From assembly GCF_003596335.1 (NCBI RefSeq), contig NZ_QZCH01000001.1:248001-312000 (forward strand): a DNA stretch of 64,000 nucleotides, in the 5' to 3' direction. Position numbers and translations under genes: made by a program. Below are positions 53,917 to 63,128 of this stretch, one piece after another. The DNA comes from Motilimonas pumila (GTDB lineage Bacteria; Pseudomonadota; Gammaproteobacteria; Enterobacterales; CBDFNC01). The notes beneath the pieces are model-generated. The model ran no database searches and had not been told where the DNA came from. It saw only the letters and a program-made list of their open reading frames with translations. The stretch's first letter is position 1; each line of letters starts with the position of its first letter.

Positions 53917-54945
53917 TTAACCTCCCGAGTTACAGCAGTCTTGCCAGCGCCACAAAATGTAGAGCGCATCTTCACCGGCACCTGGGATTGTTCGCCACTC
54001 TCCCCATTTCATGGTGCTTTCACCGATGACATGCGCACTTTCAGTTTCTGGTACAGGGAAGAACATACTCATCTTGTATTGGGATTTCGGTAGCATGGGT
54101 TCGATAACAGGTCGGCATAGCGCACTGTTCCCCATTGTTCGCCTTGCAAGACCACGCCTGTGTTGAGCCGCGATTGCACGCGCCGCTAAATGGCTGGTGT
54201 TTTCTGCTAATGAGCCAAAGGCTAAGGTGTGGCCAGATAACGGGTAGAGATGGCCCCAACTGCCAGCACACCAAAACAACTGGTCGATGGGTTTACCAAG
54301 CGTTGATGAAGCAGCGTCAGCGGTACAAGCAGATATAGCCAATGGATTGGCAACGGCAGCCGCTTCAGGCTGAGTAAAAAAGGCCAGTTCATCGTTCAGC
54401 CATGTTGGGTCCAATTCCGACAAATACATCAAGTCAAAGTCCATGTATCCATCGGCATTGCAATTGCCATCCATGAACAAATCGAGCATGACCAAAAGCG
54501 GAAAGGCGTAATAATGGTAATGGTAGAAAGCAAGATCACCGGTATCGTATTCACCCTCGCCATGACCACCTTGCAGTCGTCTATCACCTAACGGTAAACG
54601 AATCCCTCCCAGGGAAGGCGAACAACCCGGCGTTCTGACCAGTTCAATCAGACGCGCTGGCTCCCACATGCTGGTAACAATACCTGGCCTTGGCACACCT
54701 AAGTTGTCTTCACATAAGCAAAACGACTTGTTTGATGCGCCGCTTGGGACATTGCCAGAGCCAAGAGGAAGACCGGCAACCCGGATAGGAAAAATGCATG
54801 ACCAGCAAACATCCGTCAGCAACTTGCCGGACAATAACCCCGCGTCTGGGCAAGTCAATTCGGCTTTTGCAGGAATAGATGCGCCCAGGACAAGCATGAC
54901 AACGAGAGTCCGCATCAGACGATACGTATTATTGAGCTTTTTCAT
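53917..54945 (-). CDS. traU: TraU, type IV secretion periplasmic protein
   Basis: A 342-residue exported protein with signal peptide to about residue 27 (GASIPAKA/E) and the TraU-family CWSCIFPIRVAG, CPDAG and WCAGSWGHLYPLSGH motifs. It acts with TraH and TraW in pilus assembly and DNA transfer. ATG at 54945 has GGAG seven bases upstream, inside the end of traW; an in-frame TTG at 54951 is less likely. Confidence 0.95.
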   Translation of the reverse strand: MKKLNNTYRLMRTLVVMLVLGASIPAKAELTCPDAGLLSGKLLTDVCWSCIFPIRVAGLPLGSGNVPSGASNKSFCLCEDNLGVPRPGIVTSMWEPARLIELVRTPGCSPSLGGIRLPLGDRRLQGGHGEGEYDTGDLAFYHYHYYAFPLLVMLDLFMDGNCNADGYMDFDLMYLSELDPTWLNDELAFFTQPEAAAVANPLAISACTADAASSTLGKPIDQLFWCAGSWGHLYPLSGHTLAFGSLAENTSHLAARAIAAQHRRGLARRTMGNSALCRPVIEPMLPKSQYKMSMFFPVPETESAHVIGESTMKWGEWRTIPGAGEDALYILWRWQDCCNSGG

Positions 54946-56056
54946 GAACAAGCTCCTTTGCTGGAATTTCTTCTATTTCAAACGCGAGCCCCTTTGCCTG
55001 AACAAACGATGGGGTGACTTGCAAATCAAAGCGCTGCTTTAGCGAGGCGTTGAGAAGGTAAACCGGACTATCCAATGTCTTTTCGAGCGCATTGAGGCTA
55101 TTCCAACCTTGAGTACGGTCGAGCTGCGTGGTGATAAGCGTAATGCGGCGCAGTGTCCTATCTTGCGTCTCAAGCCAATGCGCAACTGCGTCCACTTCTT
55201 CAGCGTTCGACGCATTAAACACCACAAGCTGCTGAGTAAACGGCAAGGCTTTTAGCGGGTTAATACGCGTTCCTGCTGGGATCAATGTTCGGCCATTGGC
55301 ATCCAATAGTGGCCGCTGCATGACGATGGTTGGATCAACCGTTCTTATCCGATATTGCGTGGCTTTGGGTAAGTCAGTGAAAGTTTGGCGAGACCAGAAT
55401 CGCTCAATGGCTTTTTTCTTTAATGCGCCCAGGTCTATCGACTGTAAACGCTGCATCGCCACTTGCATCAAATCCGGTTCTAAAATCGAATGAATAGGAC
55501 CGCGTTGACCCAATGAACCGGTATTGCCTGTTTCAATTTGACGCTGCAACCAGTCCTTGCTGTAAACCCCTAGTGCACTTGCAGTCACCTTGTCATCTTC
55601 TATGCGGAAAATGGCAGGCACGCTAGTCACCCGCCAGTGCACAAAGGCTTTCGGATCGATTCGAACCTGAGGAACAGGATCAAGCCCTGTCATCAGCGTA
55701 TGCCAATCACGGATAGCCGCCCCCAAGGTCTTTCCTTCAGGAATTCCCCGAAACAACACAATAGCGCCGGTAGCACTGGCCTCTTTAAATAGCTGCTTCA
55801 GTGAGGAATCCCCCAGTGAAGACGACGCAAATATCAACCATTCATCGTTGTGTTTGAGCGACGCAGGTTGTTCAATCGGTGAAAAAGGCTCGATAAATTC
55901 AGATGAACCATCCACAGCACTTTGTAAAATGCTGCGGCTCATTTCGACGATCTTTTTGTCTTCGTCAGACAACGGATAAGGCTCTTGTGCCCAGGACACT
56001 TGAACCCAAGCCAATGGAGCAACCAACAAAAATAAGAGACATTGTCTTTGCATCAT
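54929..56056 (-). CDS. traW: TraW with N-terminal TrbC domain
   Basis: A 375-residue periplasmic protein. The first half has the TrbC-type segment (DEWLIFASSSLGDSSLKQLFKEA; GAIVLFRGIPEGK), and the second half is TraW-like (TYQIRTVDPTI-type region, GTRINPL). In F the two are separate proteins, TrbC and TraW, that act together in pilus assembly. Signal peptide at residues 1-23. The start lies after GGAGG, and the end overlaps traU. Confidence 0.93.
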   Translation of the reverse strand: MMQRQCLLFLLVAPLAWVQVSWAQEPYPLSDEDKKIVEMSRSILQSAVDGSSEFIEPFSPIEQPASLKHNDEWLIFASSSLGDSSLKQLFKEASATGAIVLFRGIPEGKTLGAAIRDWHTLMTGLDPVPQVRIDPKAFVHWRVTSVPAIFRIEDDKVTASALGVYSKDWLQRQIETGNTGSLGQRGPIHSILEPDLMQVAMQRLQSIDLGALKKKAIERFWSRQTFTDLPKATQYRIRTVDPTIVMQRPLLDANGRTLIPAGTRINPLKALPFTQQLVVFNASNAEEVDAVAHWLETQDRTLRRITLITTQLDRTQGWNSLNALEKTLDSPVYLLNASLKQRFDLQVTPSFVQAKGLAFEIEEIPAKELVHEKAQ

Positions 56057-56063
56057 CTACCTC

Positions 56064-56576
56064 CTACCAAAGCGGCCAAGCGCGACCGACAATCTGCTCG
56101 CGCTTTACGGCATTCCAATAGCGGGAGTCGAAACTCGTTTCGGCCTCACCGGAAAACCAATATTCGTTTTCTTGCAGCGACAATGAGCGGCTAAATTGTG
56201 ATTCAGCCACACCAAGACGCTGGGCTAGTGCCATACCGGTTGAGACTTCAGCACCGTTCACCAGCACATGCTCAGGCGTCACATTGACTTCATCCCCTGG
56301 CATCCCTGTTAGGCGTTTCAGCATCCGAGTACCGTCGTTATATAATGGAGAGAGTCCTTTTGAGTGGAAGGCATACAGACCATCCTTAACGGGCTCTTTA
56401 TTCCATAGGTCAATCAGATATACCGTGGTATCAGGCAGGCAGCGCTCTTGCTGGGTATCAATACCTATTCGGTAGCGCATCATGGCGTAGGTGCCTACCA
56501 AGGCCATGATTAACGCAAGAATGGTCAGCCGGATGAGATATGGCCGCCAAGGCATTCTTTTACGGAGTATCTGCAT
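56064..56576 (-). CDS. trhF: TrhF, S26-type conjugative signal peptidase-like protein
   Basis: A 170-residue inner membrane protein with one N-terminal membrane segment (about 14-32) and an S26 protease-like domain: general-base lysine in RMLKRLTGMPGDEV and the substrate-loop region GAEVSTGMAL. Where the nucleophile serine normally sits (S-X-P), this protein has ERCLP, so cysteine may replace it. It lies between trbI-like and traW genes. It would mature pilin or act structurally. Confidence 0.9.
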   Translation of the reverse strand: MQILRKRMPWRPYLIRLTILALIMALVGTYAMMRYRIGIDTQQERCLPDTTVYLIDLWNKEPVKDGLYAFHSKGLSPLYNDGTRMLKRLTGMPGDEVNVTPEHVLVNGAEVSTGMALAQRLGVAESQFSRSLSLQENEYWFSGEAETSFDSRYWNAVKREQIVGRAWPLW

Positions 56577-56907
56577 GAGACACCTCCTTTGAGCCTACTG
56601 GCACGAATACGGAATCATCTGCACCCACCACCGCTTGGGCATCCAGCACGATAAAACCGGCTGCTTTTAACTTTTCAATTTGCTGATTGGTCTGAAGCAA
56701 CCTGGATTCGATGTCTTGTTCGCTGGCATTGGAGCCCAGTGACAACACCGCCTCCCCAAAATCGACGACTGCAATGGGCGTACTTAACGCCAACTGGCTG
56801 TGGATGGGTTCGAGTGTTTTCATTAAGAGCCAGCTCGTCATTAAACCGCTACCAGCAATAGACAAAGTAATAGAGGCCATAAATGGCCAAAGCGTGGTCT
56901 TATTCAT
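56560..56907 (-). CDS. TrbI-like small membrane protein
   Basis: A 115-residue protein with one N-terminal membrane segment (PFMASITLSIAGSGLMTSWLLM) and a periplasmic part with a coiled coil (ESRLLQTNQQIEKLKAAGF) and the end LDAQAVVGADDSVFVP. Size, layout and the position after traC resemble TrbI of F-type systems, which influences pilus outgrowth. The identity is inferred from layout more than sequence. It overlaps both neighbours. Confidence 0.7.
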   Translation of the reverse strand: MNKTTLWPFMASITLSIAGSGLMTSWLLMKTLEPIHSQLALSTPIAVVDFGEAVLSLGSNASEQDIESRLLQTNQQIEKLKAAGFIVLDAQAVVGADDSVFVPVGSKEVSHADTP

Positions 56908-59299
56908 AGCCTCGCTCCTTCAACAACTGAGAGATGGCATCAGCAACAGAAAGGCCTTTGCGCGTTAACTGTTTAATCGCGTTTACATCTTCTGCACGGG
57001 ACGAGTACAACAGCTTGTGAAACGGATCGACGATGAGACGGCCAATCCCGGTGCCCATCTCGGTAATAAAGAAAATTTCGGAATAGACACCAGTGACGGT
57101 ATGAACCGTTTTCAGGTATTCGTAGCCGCCTTCACCTAGTGGCAAGCGGCCTTCTTTTTTAAGCGCGTTGATGGTTTCAGCTTTTTGGCCAAGCAGGTAC
57201 ATATTGGCCGAGTTTTCAGCGATGGCTTTACCTGTAGGGCTGTCATACAAATCGTTGACCGACTGCGTTACCGTTACAGCACTGCCGCCATATTTTCGAA
57301 ATCGACGGTAACCCGTTTCGATGAACTTACCGACATCACCTTGAGTCAGCAGATCCCAAGCTTCGTCAATGAACACAATCTTGCGACGATCCCGCTCACC
57401 TAAGTACATCTCTTGTTGGATTTGGTAGATAAGCTGAAGCAACACCACTTGTTGTAGGTGCTTGCGCCCCTTGAGCTCTTCTAACTCCAAAACAGTGAAA
57501 CGGTTTTTGAAACGAATATTGTTGTGGCCATTAAAGAAGCGGCCATATTCGCCTAGTGTCGTAAACGGATAGAGCTGCTCACCCACGTCTTGCACACGTC
57601 GGTCTTCATGATTTTTCAAAGCCTCTGCCACATCATCAACCAACATGGCACGACCTTTTTTCTCCCACAGTTCACGGGTCTGACGCTTTAGGTTGGCCAT
57701 CTGAAAATCGGTTAATGACTGCGTAGGTGCGGCCATTGCGGCCAATAACCCAACCAACACATCCGCTTCTTCGTCATAGTCCTCAACGATTTCAAACGGA
57801 TTCAAGCAAATGCCACTGTCCCGCCCGAACTGTAAGAACTCACCGTCATAGACTTCACACAGCTTTTCATAAGACCGGCCAACATCAATCACCCAGCATT
57901 GCCCGCCTTCAGATAAGTAGGAGGAGATGATTTCGTTCACCAGGAATGACTTACCCGACCCTGATTGCGCCGCGATGCAACAGTTGTAATTACTGCCCGA
58001 GTCATAAAGGGACACACTCATGATCTGGCCATTACGGGAAACAAAGTTAATCACTGGCGTGCCCGTGCCTTTCCAATCCGCAAACAAAGGCAACAGTGGG
58101 ATCACATGCCGTGTCGCCATGGTCTTGAATCGAAACAAGTCGTTCATCGCCTGGCGATCAGCACCAAATGGCAGGGCATTCAGAAAAATGGGCAAACAGA
58201 AGTACTTGTCTTCCATCAGCTCAAATCCGAGTTCTTTGAAATAAGTTCGAGCATTTGAAACAGAGCTGATGGACGCTTCTTCAGTTGGTGAAAACAGCGT
58301 TAAGGTCATGTTTGCCCGAATAGGACGATCACCTTCTTGCAAGGCTTCAAAAAGAACATCAAATCCCTTTTTCTTGGCTGCAAGCACCGGCACAAACTTG
58401 AGCATCGGGCCATAGGCCTGATTGACCGCCCATTGACGCTTCGTCTCTAGACGAGATCGCATCGCCTCGGCTGAGGGAAAATGAATGGTGACATTCAGCA
58501 AAAAGCTTCCGCGTAAACCGCGACTACCCGTCATCATATCGCCCGCAAAACTTGCGGCATGACCAAACCAGATCCGCTCAGGCAAGCGTTTAAACGATAA
58601 GGTTTTAACTCGGTAATCGCCCAGCATTAGACCTTGGCTATCCACCTTGATAGCTCGGTCATAATCCAACACTTGCTCTCGAAGTGGTTTATCAGCCTCA
58701 CTTCGAATGGGTGATGGATTGCGCCAGGAAGCATCTTTTCCCCAGTTAAGCTGCGCACTTAATGCCGCGAGCCAGTTTCGGTCAGTCATCTCCGTGACGC
58801 GAAAACCAACCGTTGCCAACGCCTGTGAGAAAGAAGCCCGCAGTGCGGATGCTCGACTCAACTCACGCTCCGTCGGTATAGGACTTTCCAAAGGCAATTT
58901 GCAGGTGACGATCAGTTGAAAGTTGCGTACCTGAGTCTGGGTCGATTCTTCTATCGGTTGAACCGTGCCCCCATCGAGGAAGTCCGCACGTTTGCGTATC
59001 GACGCCCTAAGCAATGGATCGGATTGACGATGCCGTAAGCCCATCATGCGCTGAAGGTCGGTTTGAATATCAGGGGATGCGTACAGGCCAAATTGCAGCA
59101 AAGTGTCTTTTGGCCAGTCGTTGTTGAGTAGAACATTAACCCTGTCTGCAACAGACTCATCACCACCCGGCAATGGGTCACATAGAAAGCCAAAGCCAAC
59201 GCTTTGGTCTTCCATGAAAAACAGTTGCTCATCGTCGGAATAGGCCAATACTGGCAAGAGCTCTGAAGCGCGTTGCCCTGAATACAGAGAGGCTTTCAT
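56900..59299 (-). CDS. traC: TraC, VirB4-like transfer ATPase
   Basis: A 799-residue ATPase that energises pilus assembly. Walker A AAQSGSGKSFL lies near the middle, Walker B is KIVFIDEAWDLL, and the TraC-type N-terminal domain (YSGQRASELLPVLAYSDDEQLFFM) is present. ATG at 59299 has GGAGGGG upstream, overlaps the dsbC stop, and gives the usual length. It shares a transcript with dsbC. Confidence 0.96.
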   Translation of the reverse strand: MKASLYSGQRASELLPVLAYSDDEQLFFMEDQSVGFGFLCDPLPGGDESVADRVNVLLNNDWPKDTLLQFGLYASPDIQTDLQRMMGLRHRQSDPLLRASIRKRADFLDGGTVQPIEESTQTQVRNFQLIVTCKLPLESPIPTERELSRASALRASFSQALATVGFRVTEMTDRNWLAALSAQLNWGKDASWRNPSPIRSEADKPLREQVLDYDRAIKVDSQGLMLGDYRVKTLSFKRLPERIWFGHAASFAGDMMTGSRGLRGSFLLNVTIHFPSAEAMRSRLETKRQWAVNQAYGPMLKFVPVLAAKKKGFDVLFEALQEGDRPIRANMTLTLFSPTEEASISSVSNARTYFKELGFELMEDKYFCLPIFLNALPFGADRQAMNDLFRFKTMATRHVIPLLPLFADWKGTGTPVINFVSRNGQIMSVSLYDSGSNYNCCIAAQSGSGKSFLVNEIISSYLSEGGQCWVIDVGRSYEKLCEVYDGEFLQFGRDSGICLNPFEIVEDYDEEADVLVGLLAAMAAPTQSLTDFQMANLKRQTRELWEKKGRAMLVDDVAEALKNHEDRRVQDVGEQLYPFTTLGEYGRFFNGHNNIRFKNRFTVLELEELKGRKHLQQVVLLQLIYQIQQEMYLGERDRRKIVFIDEAWDLLTQGDVGKFIETGYRRFRKYGGSAVTVTQSVNDLYDSPTGKAIAENSANMYLLGQKAETINALKKEGRLPLGEGGYEYLKTVHTVTGVYSEIFFITEMGTGIGRLIVDPFHKLLYSSRAEDVNAIKQLTRKGLSVADAISQLLKERGYE

Positions 59300-59991
59300 T
59301 AACGCCCCTCCAACCAAGCAGAAAGGTCATAGGGACGGCCTCGACTGATGCGGCCATCATTGGCGACGATGAAAGGTACACCTTGAATGCCCAGAATTTG
59401 AGCCGTCACCAAAGTACGCTGCATTGGTTCTAAGTTGCAGGCATCATCCTGTTCTAGGTTACCAATCCGGCCATTGAGCAATGCATCGGTGGCCGCTTTC
59501 TTGTCACGCGCACAGCCAAGCTGGCGAACCTGACGCTCTGAATCAGGACCAAGCACTGGCACAGGGAGAATTTGGAAGGTGTATTCTTTGGTTAACGGTA
59601 AGGCTTGTTTCAAAAGCTCATGGCAGTGCGGGCATCGTGGATCAACAAAGACCACCACTTTCTTTTTGCCTTCGCCCAGCGTCAGTGGGTTCAAATCATC
59701 CATTTTTAAGCCAAGACGACTTAAGTCCAGCGTGTTTCCCGCTTCTCGAATTTCTTCAAGACTGGTAAGCGGCTTTTTGGACCAGGCATCATAGAGCGTG
59801 CCATCAATGACGAACCGGCCACTGTCTGACATGAAAACAATACGGCCATTGCTTTCGACCGCTTTCATACCCGTGACAGGTAAAGAAACCATGCCGTCAA
59901 TTTTGCCAACGGGCGACACTTCAGACACAGGTTCAGCTTGAACCAATGGAGACAGCGCAAGCGCCAGAATGATTGGAGATAGTTTTCGCAT
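59299..59991 (-). CDS. dsbC: DsbC-type periplasmic disulfide isomerase
   Basis: A 230-residue exported thioredoxin-fold protein: signal peptide residues 1-19 (LVQA/E), DsbC N-terminal dimerisation domain with DGTLYDAW, and the active-site CPHC in FVDPRCPHCHEL with the cis-Pro loop VPFIV. It should correct disulfides in cysteine-rich TraN, TraU and TraH. First gene of the transfer block and the edge of hotspot 2. Its own leader can hide the ribosome binding site. Confidence 0.95.
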   Translation of the reverse strand: MRKLSPIILALALSPLVQAEPVSEVSPVGKIDGMVSLPVTGMKAVESNGRIVFMSDSGRFVIDGTLYDAWSKKPLTSLEEIREAGNTLDLSRLGLKMDDLNPLTLGEGKKKVVVFVDPRCPHCHELLKQALPLTKEYTFQILPVPVLGPDSERQVRQLGCARDKKAATDALLNGRIGNLEQDDACNLEPMQRTLVTAQILGIQGVPFIVANDGRISRGRPYDLSAWLEGR

Positions 59992-59993
59992 GA

Positions 59994-60023
59994 GGAGTCC
60001 TCGTTAATGTAAATCGAGGCTCC
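59994..60023 (-). promoter_or_regulatory. Shine-Dalgarno-sequestering stem before dsbC
   Basis: On the RNA GGAGCCUCG pairs with CGAGG-A-CUCC (9 bp with one bulged base). The second arm holds the GAGG ribosome binding site. The upstream GC-rich hairpin of the radC-ssb leaders is absent. Confidence 0.6.
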
Positions 60024-60135
60024 AGTCTATGCAGTTGTCCTATGTGGACTCGGTTAGATAGATTGAAGAATTTGTCGTCTTGCTAAGCAGCACCAACACC
60101 AAATCTTAATGAAAACAATCACACACTAAAATAAC

Positions 60136-61581
60136 TCAATTGTCTCTCATATACTTTTGCAAAGTTTTTTGATCCACCTTCAATGCTTCTGCGGCTTTAA
60201 CCCATGTACCGAATTGCTTTTTGGCAGCTGTTGCAAATTCCTTATGAAACGCTTTCGTTAACTCATCCTTAGTTGTCTTGGATAAATCACCAAATGCAAA
60301 CCTTGTGTCAGGACTATCCTCCTGGATAACAGGCTCGCCCAACGCAGCTAATGAGCTAGAGATTGCCGACTCTGTAGTTTGAGAGCTCAAAAACGCACAA
60401 GACATGTATGCCAGCTTTTTTAGGTCACGTAAGTTACCTGGTAAATATGCCGAGTTAAAAAACTGGATTAATTCATTTGACACTGGAGCTTCCGCAGGCA
60501 GATTGGGGTTAACATTAACTTCCTGCCAGATTCTTTGCCAATCCGACAGAATATCTTCTCTGCATGCACGAAGTGGAGGTATTGTTATTGTGAGCATGGA
60601 TACACGATCAAAGAAATCAGCATCGAGTATCGTTGCCAATTGCTCAAGTGATTTATTACTCGCACAAACTAGCTCGAAGTCTGATGCTTCCTCAGTGTCA
60701 CTTCCAACAGGGCGAAAACTGTGATGGTTATCTTGAAGCACTCGAACCAGCTTTCGCTGAACCGAAGTTGGTAAATCTTGTATCTCATCCAAAAACAAAA
60801 CTTTTCCATTTGCTTCTTTCAAAAGTCCATTGCGATCCTTTTCCGCCCCAGTGAAGGCACCTTTTACGTGGCCGAACAACATACTATCAACCACTTGAGA
60901 ATCTAGTCCTCCACATGCAAGCGTAACAACCTGCTTTTGCTTTACCTTACCGACAACGGTTTCAATTAGCCTCGTTTTCCCTGTACCACGTTCACCCAGT
61001 ACAAGTAACGGAGCTTTGGGAACGCAAGAGAACTGCTTTAACGTTTGTAATGCATCCTGCCTTGCTTTTGATTTAGGGTCTAAATCGTAAAGGGCGTAAC
61101 CGCCCTCTGAACTTGAAATAGCAGAGATCTCTGCCAAATACGTATTTACACTGAAATCAACTTTGGCAATGCTGGTTCTTTTGGTATCGGGGTTATATTG
61201 TGATGACCAGAGGATTGTTTCGCGTGGAAAATGCCCCCGAGCATGAAGAATCAACCAAACCGCATGCATCGCCGGAGTTCCCGGCGATACATTGATATGA
61301 AGATTCTGTTCAAGCTTTAGCTCTGGAATAATCTCAGACTCTATTGCGTGATAAATTTCGTTGTGATCAGCTGGGTTCTCGATAGCTACACTTCGAAAAG
61401 TAATCTGTATATCGCCAAATTCATGCTCTTTGTACAGACTGTTATCCCCAGCTGACTGAGTAAGAACAATTACTTTGCCAACATAAACTTTACGATTCTT
61501 AAGCCGCTTTAACGCTTCGTCTAATACCTCAACCCCAGCTCTTTTTGAGTGCCAACAAAGCAGTGTGTTTTTGTTATCCAA
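60136..61581 (-). CDS. CARF-like domain and sigma-54 activator ATPase (RtcR-like)
   Basis: A 481-residue protein. The N-terminal domain (about 1-155) looks CARF/RtcR-like, with the ligand-loop motif NVSPGTPAMHAVW at 97-109. Next is a sigma-54 activator AAA+ domain: Walker A GERGTGKT (196-203), the sigma-54 contact GAFTGA (241-246), Walker B VLFLDE (261-266), and a C-terminal helix-turn-helix (WVKAAEALKVDQKTLQKYM). It should sense a nucleotide or RNA-end ligand and open sigma-54 promoters. The start is TTG at 61581, 7 bases after GGAGG and two after the PLD stop. It is in hotspot 2. Confidence 0.82.
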   Translation of the reverse strand: MDNKNTLLCWHSKRAGVEVLDEALKRLKNRKVYVGKVIVLTQSAGDNSLYKEHEFGDIQITFRSVAIENPADHNEIYHAIESEIIPELKLEQNLHINVSPGTPAMHAVWLILHARGHFPRETILWSSQYNPDTKRTSIAKVDFSVNTYLAEISAISSSEGGYALYDLDPKSKARQDALQTLKQFSCVPKAPLLVLGERGTGKTRLIETVVGKVKQKQVVTLACGGLDSQVVDSMLFGHVKGAFTGAEKDRNGLLKEANGKVLFLDEIQDLPTSVQRKLVRVLQDNHHSFRPVGSDTEEASDFELVCASNKSLEQLATILDADFFDRVSMLTITIPPLRACREDILSDWQRIWQEVNVNPNLPAEAPVSNELIQFFNSAYLPGNLRDLKKLAYMSCAFLSSQTTESAISSSLAALGEPVIQEDSPDTRFAFGDLSKTTKDELTKAFHKEFATAAKKQFGTWVKAAEALKVDQKTLQKYMRDN

Positions 61582-61583
61582 AG

Positions 61584-63116
61584 TTACGCCTCCAATACAA
61601 TTCGGGCGTTTGGCAATTCACTTTGCTTCAGCCTTTTTGCCATGGCAAGTTCGTATTCTTGACGAACTGTAATAGCTAACTGTTTTTTTGTCAGTCGAAC
61701 AACCTTTGGCTCATAACTTTTTCTAGGCGCTCCTGAATCCTGCTTCTTAGAAGTTTCACCCTTAGCCGTTAAAGGTTTGAAATACTCTGGACTGGCGTTA
61801 GTGATAACTGGCGGCTCTATACGCCATTTATACTCAATCTTGTGCGATGTTTTTTCCCGCCAGTTTGCATTGGGTATTTTTGGGTGCTTATCCATATCAG
61901 ACAAACAATCTGCTTTTATAGGAGATAACTCAACAATGTCGACTTCGCTGACTGAGTACCTCTTGAATGTATTATTTTCCCAAGCTTCAAAACCACCAGA
62001 AATCATCCCTAGACTCATGTCGATGTTCAATTCATTGTGGCTATTAGTTAAAAACATATCTAAGCAGTTCATCAGCTCTTTTACCTGAGTACCGGTGAGT
62101 TTTACGCCTAACTCAAAGCCTTGATCCATACCATGCGCTTGAAAATTGGCCGACATCACCATGCCATGCATTCCATCTACTACAATCGCTTTGGCATGTA
62201 GCCATTTAAAACACATCACCGATGCACCAGCCTGTTTCATAGCCAACAACGCTGGCATGGCTGCGGGTCTTTGGCGAGATAGAATGGTGACTTTTAGCCC
62301 CGACTTCGCACGTTCACATATTGTTTTTACAAGCTGATGGTCCTCTTGCCATCCAAAACTCGATATGATGAGTTCATTTTCCGCTTGATTGATCAACGCT
62401 AATGCGTGTTCCCTAATTCGAGCGTCTTCACTCGATGTGACCAGTATTTCAGTTAATTCCCTTGGATATCTGACATTGCCCGGCGACTTATATGCTGAGA
62501 ATTCACCACGGCTTGTCATATGGTGCTGCGCACTCTCGAAGATTGCCCAACGGAACACATTCACGATCTCAGCTATTTGATGGCGTGAAAGCGAGACCCC
62601 CAGCTCTTCATTTCGTAAAAGTGCTTCTTCTGTAAGGTTTGCCGTTAAAAGCAACCCTTTAGCATTACCAGTTTCATGTAATGCGTCTATAACAACGGCT
62701 TTTGCGTGGAAATGCGGCGCAGATGCAAAGTGAACATGTCCAGACAATTTGTTTAACATTTCCTTATGCTGCACAAGACACTTCTTACCAAAGTCATCGT
62801 CAGGCACATCGCCATCAAGACGAGTCTCACATGCCAATAGTATGTACACACGAACTTTGCGCTTTGCAGCTTTTAGGACAGCAGATTCGACATTCTCATC
62901 AGCAAGCAAAAACGTACTAAGAATAACCGAGTGCTCAGCATTATCGATTAATTCGACAACTCTTGATTGCAGCTCATTGCAGAACAAAGAGCTACCAATA
63001 TGTTGCGGATCAGATACCTTTTTAGGTAAAACAGGCAAAAGCACTGGGGGCAACTTGGTATTTGATTGATCAACAATCTTAGTTTCAGTCTTAGTAAACT
63101 TTTCAATTAGATTCAT
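61584..63116 (-). CDS. two-domain phospholipase D-fold protein
   Basis: A 510-residue protein with two HKD motifs, H138-K140-D145 (HFHAKAVVID) and H308-K310-D315 (WLHAKAIVVDG), with conserved Asn at 161 and 325, so both catalytic halves are intact. No signal peptide is seen; a cytoplasmic nuclease or phospholipase is possible. The C-terminal 130 residues are basic and unassigned. ATG at 63116 (GTG at 63119 also in frame) lies 12 bases after the preceding stop, and the CARF-AAA gene follows at once. Confidence 0.82.
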   Translation of the reverse strand: MNLIEKFTKTETKIVDQSNTKLPPVLLPVLPKKVSDPQHIGSSLFCNELQSRVVELIDNAEHSVILSTFLLADENVESAVLKAAKRKVRVYILLACETRLDGDVPDDDFGKKCLVQHKEMLNKLSGHVHFASAPHFHAKAVVIDALHETGNAKGLLLTANLTEEALLRNEELGVSLSRHQIAEIVNVFRWAIFESAQHHMTSRGEFSAYKSPGNVRYPRELTEILVTSSEDARIREHALALINQAENELIISSFGWQEDHQLVKTICERAKSGLKVTILSRQRPAAMPALLAMKQAGASVMCFKWLHAKAIVVDGMHGMVMSANFQAHGMDQGFELGVKLTGTQVKELMNCLDMFLTNSHNELNIDMSLGMISGGFEAWENNTFKRYSVSEVDIVELSPIKADCLSDMDKHPKIPNANWREKTSHKIEYKWRIEPPVITNASPEYFKPLTAKGETSKKQDSGAPRKSYEPKVVRLTKKQLAITVRQEYELAMAKRLKQSELPNARIVLEA

Positions 63117-63128
63117 CACTATTATTCC

